Below, one piece after another: positions 62,954 through 64,000 of a stretch of 64,000 nt of DNA. A model generated the notes under the pieces. It was not told the DNA's origin, did no database searches, and saw nothing but the letters and a program-made list of their open reading frames with translations. The stretch spans positions 1 through 64,000 of the forward strand of contig CAJJDO010000164.1 of NCBI GenBank assembly GCA_905183005.1, written 5' to 3'. A program made the translations under genes and the position numbers. This stretch comes from Paramecium pentaurelia. Taxonomy: Eukaryota > Ciliophora > Oligohymenophorea > Peniculida > Parameciidae. Position 1 is the stretch's first letter. Each line of letters starts with the position of its first letter.

Positions 62954-64000
62954 ATGAATGCATAAAAATTTTATTATGGAGACGACGTTATTGAAAAAAG
63001 CAAGGATTACTTATTTTAAGTTTAAACTAACAATAGTATTGGATCTTAGAGTGGTAAGAGGATAATAATTAAACAGATAACAAAGAATTCATCATAACCT
63101 AATCTAGGATCATAATTTAATGGTATAAAAAATATTACAGAATACAATTCAGATTAAACTGGAATAGATATACTTAATAAAAGAAGAACCTTTATCTTCT
63201 AAAAAGAACCTCAAGAATAAGATCATTCAGGAGTTGTATAATCTTCAAAAATTAAAATAATTAAAGTACCATTTAAAAAAATACAAACATCTTGTGAAAA
63301 TCTTCAAATTAAAAATCTTAAGACACATTCTCATATGAATAGTTTTGATAAAGATTAATAATTTCTTTAAGGTCTTCTTTTTCAAGATTAAATAAAAGAA
63401 GAGAGAATAATAAGATCTAAATTAACTAGATCTCAATTATTAATGCATACTTATACTTAAAATTCTGAAATCTCATTAGAATAGGGTTTGAAATATACAA
63501 CCTAATCATCATTTAGAAGAGAAAGCTAAAAGGAATTAAAGGATAAAAAGTATTCTTACTTTTAATATTAGATTATCAGAATATAAGCAATATAGTTATA
63601 AATTAGTAATGGCATTTGATTATATGCTTTAAATTATTCGAAAAGAAAATAAATTAGAAAATTTATTGAATAATATTTAATAATTTGCAGGATTCATGAA
63701 TTTAACTTATAATTTAACCAATTTGCCTTTAAATATTAATGTAAATTGTTTTTATAATTTAGGGATTAGAATAAATGTTAAAGACTCCAAAGTATTTGTT
63801 AAAAACTCTTAAACCTTTCATTCCTTAGAATTTAGAGAAACTCTTATTTGAAGATTAAGAATGTCAAAAGTTTCGATCTCTCACTTTTCCATTCTAATTA
63901 TTTTACATACTGTTTAATTAATCTGAATTAATTGATATCACTATGAATTCAGTTGTTAAATTTATTATTAAATAACCAAAAGATTGTTAGGAATTATACC
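62954..64000 (+). CDS. Unknown protein, 3' end beyond the window
   Basis: The model starts at ATG 62954 and is open to the window edge after two 22-nt introns (63550-63571 and 63741-63762); about 330 residues are visible. The first 200 residues are Ser/Gln/Lys-rich and disordered-looking. The later part is more structured: YKLVMAFDYMLQIIRKENKL, then FRSLTFPFQLFYILFNQSEL and a segment ending IDITMNSVVKFIIKQPKDCQ. No family is recognised. It may be a regulatory or DNA-associated protein, but nothing shows this. Confidence 0.7.

Noticed and set aside
1..64000. CRISPR array, bacterial operons, ribosome binding sites, tRNA or rRNA genes
   Set aside because: The DNA is eukaryotic (ciliate code, spliceosomal micro-introns); the only tandem repeats are coding, and no RNA gene could be recognised by eye.

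Overview
This is ciliate nuclear DNA, almost certainly a macronuclear Paramecium chromosome. In every real gene TAA and TAG are read as Gln and only TGA stops translation. The DNA is very AT-rich. Genes are interrupted by tiny GT..AG introns; those I resolved are 19-32 nt, mostly GTA..TAG. The left end carries a Paramecium-type cysteine-rich surface antigen gene. Most genes were rebuilt by joining exons under the ciliate code. In each intact model the length after intron removal is a multiple of three, an internal check on the splice calls.

Layout. 1-1513 is non-coding apart from a short fragment. 1514-10306 (-) is an intronless, 2,930-residue, GPI-type surface antigen with seven tandem copies of a 219-bp unit. 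10.3-14.2 kb is gene-poor and holds a decayed beta-COP pseudogene. 14.3-20.1 kb (+) has a double cyclic-nucleotide-binding protein, two tandem micro-proteins and a GTPase gene. 20.9-23.4 kb (-) is a coiled-coil protein. 23.5-24.7 kb is a decayed EngA/Der-type GTPase pseudogene. 25.0-34.6 kb (-) is a compact co-directional block: a kinase with a damaged PH-like N-terminus, a 1,296-residue axonemal dynein light-chain-domain/EF-hand protein, a redox-dead thioredoxin-like membrane protein, and two paralogous six-TM potassium channels, one of which has lost the GYG filter. 34.6-47.9 kb has a Gln-rich coiled-coil protein, a membrane-anchored GTPase, a phage-type muramidase (GH108) joined to a zinc-finger protein, a small membrane protein, splicing factor SF3A2, a class I cyclic-nucleotide phosphodiesterase and a FAN/NSMAF BEACH-WD40 protein. 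47.9-64.0 kb has a decayed minus-strand gene, several unknown proteins, a polytopic membrane protein, an SCP/FCP-type phosphatase, two MORN-repeat proteins, a decayed RRM (PABP-like) gene and a gene running off the right edge.

Two themes link the genes. The first is membrane excitability and cilia: potassium channels, a cyclic-nucleotide phosphodiesterase, cyclic-nucleotide-binding domains, an axonemal dynein-related protein, MORN proteins and a surface antigen that coats cell and cilia. The second is extreme compaction: neighbouring genes are separated by 12-35 bp, or even overlap as ATGA. It sits beside several pseudogenes of housekeeping genes, which fits gene loss after whole-genome duplication in the Paramecium lineage (inference). 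The observations most worth following up are the GH108 muramidase fusion, the filter-less channel paralogue and the in-frame UGA codons.
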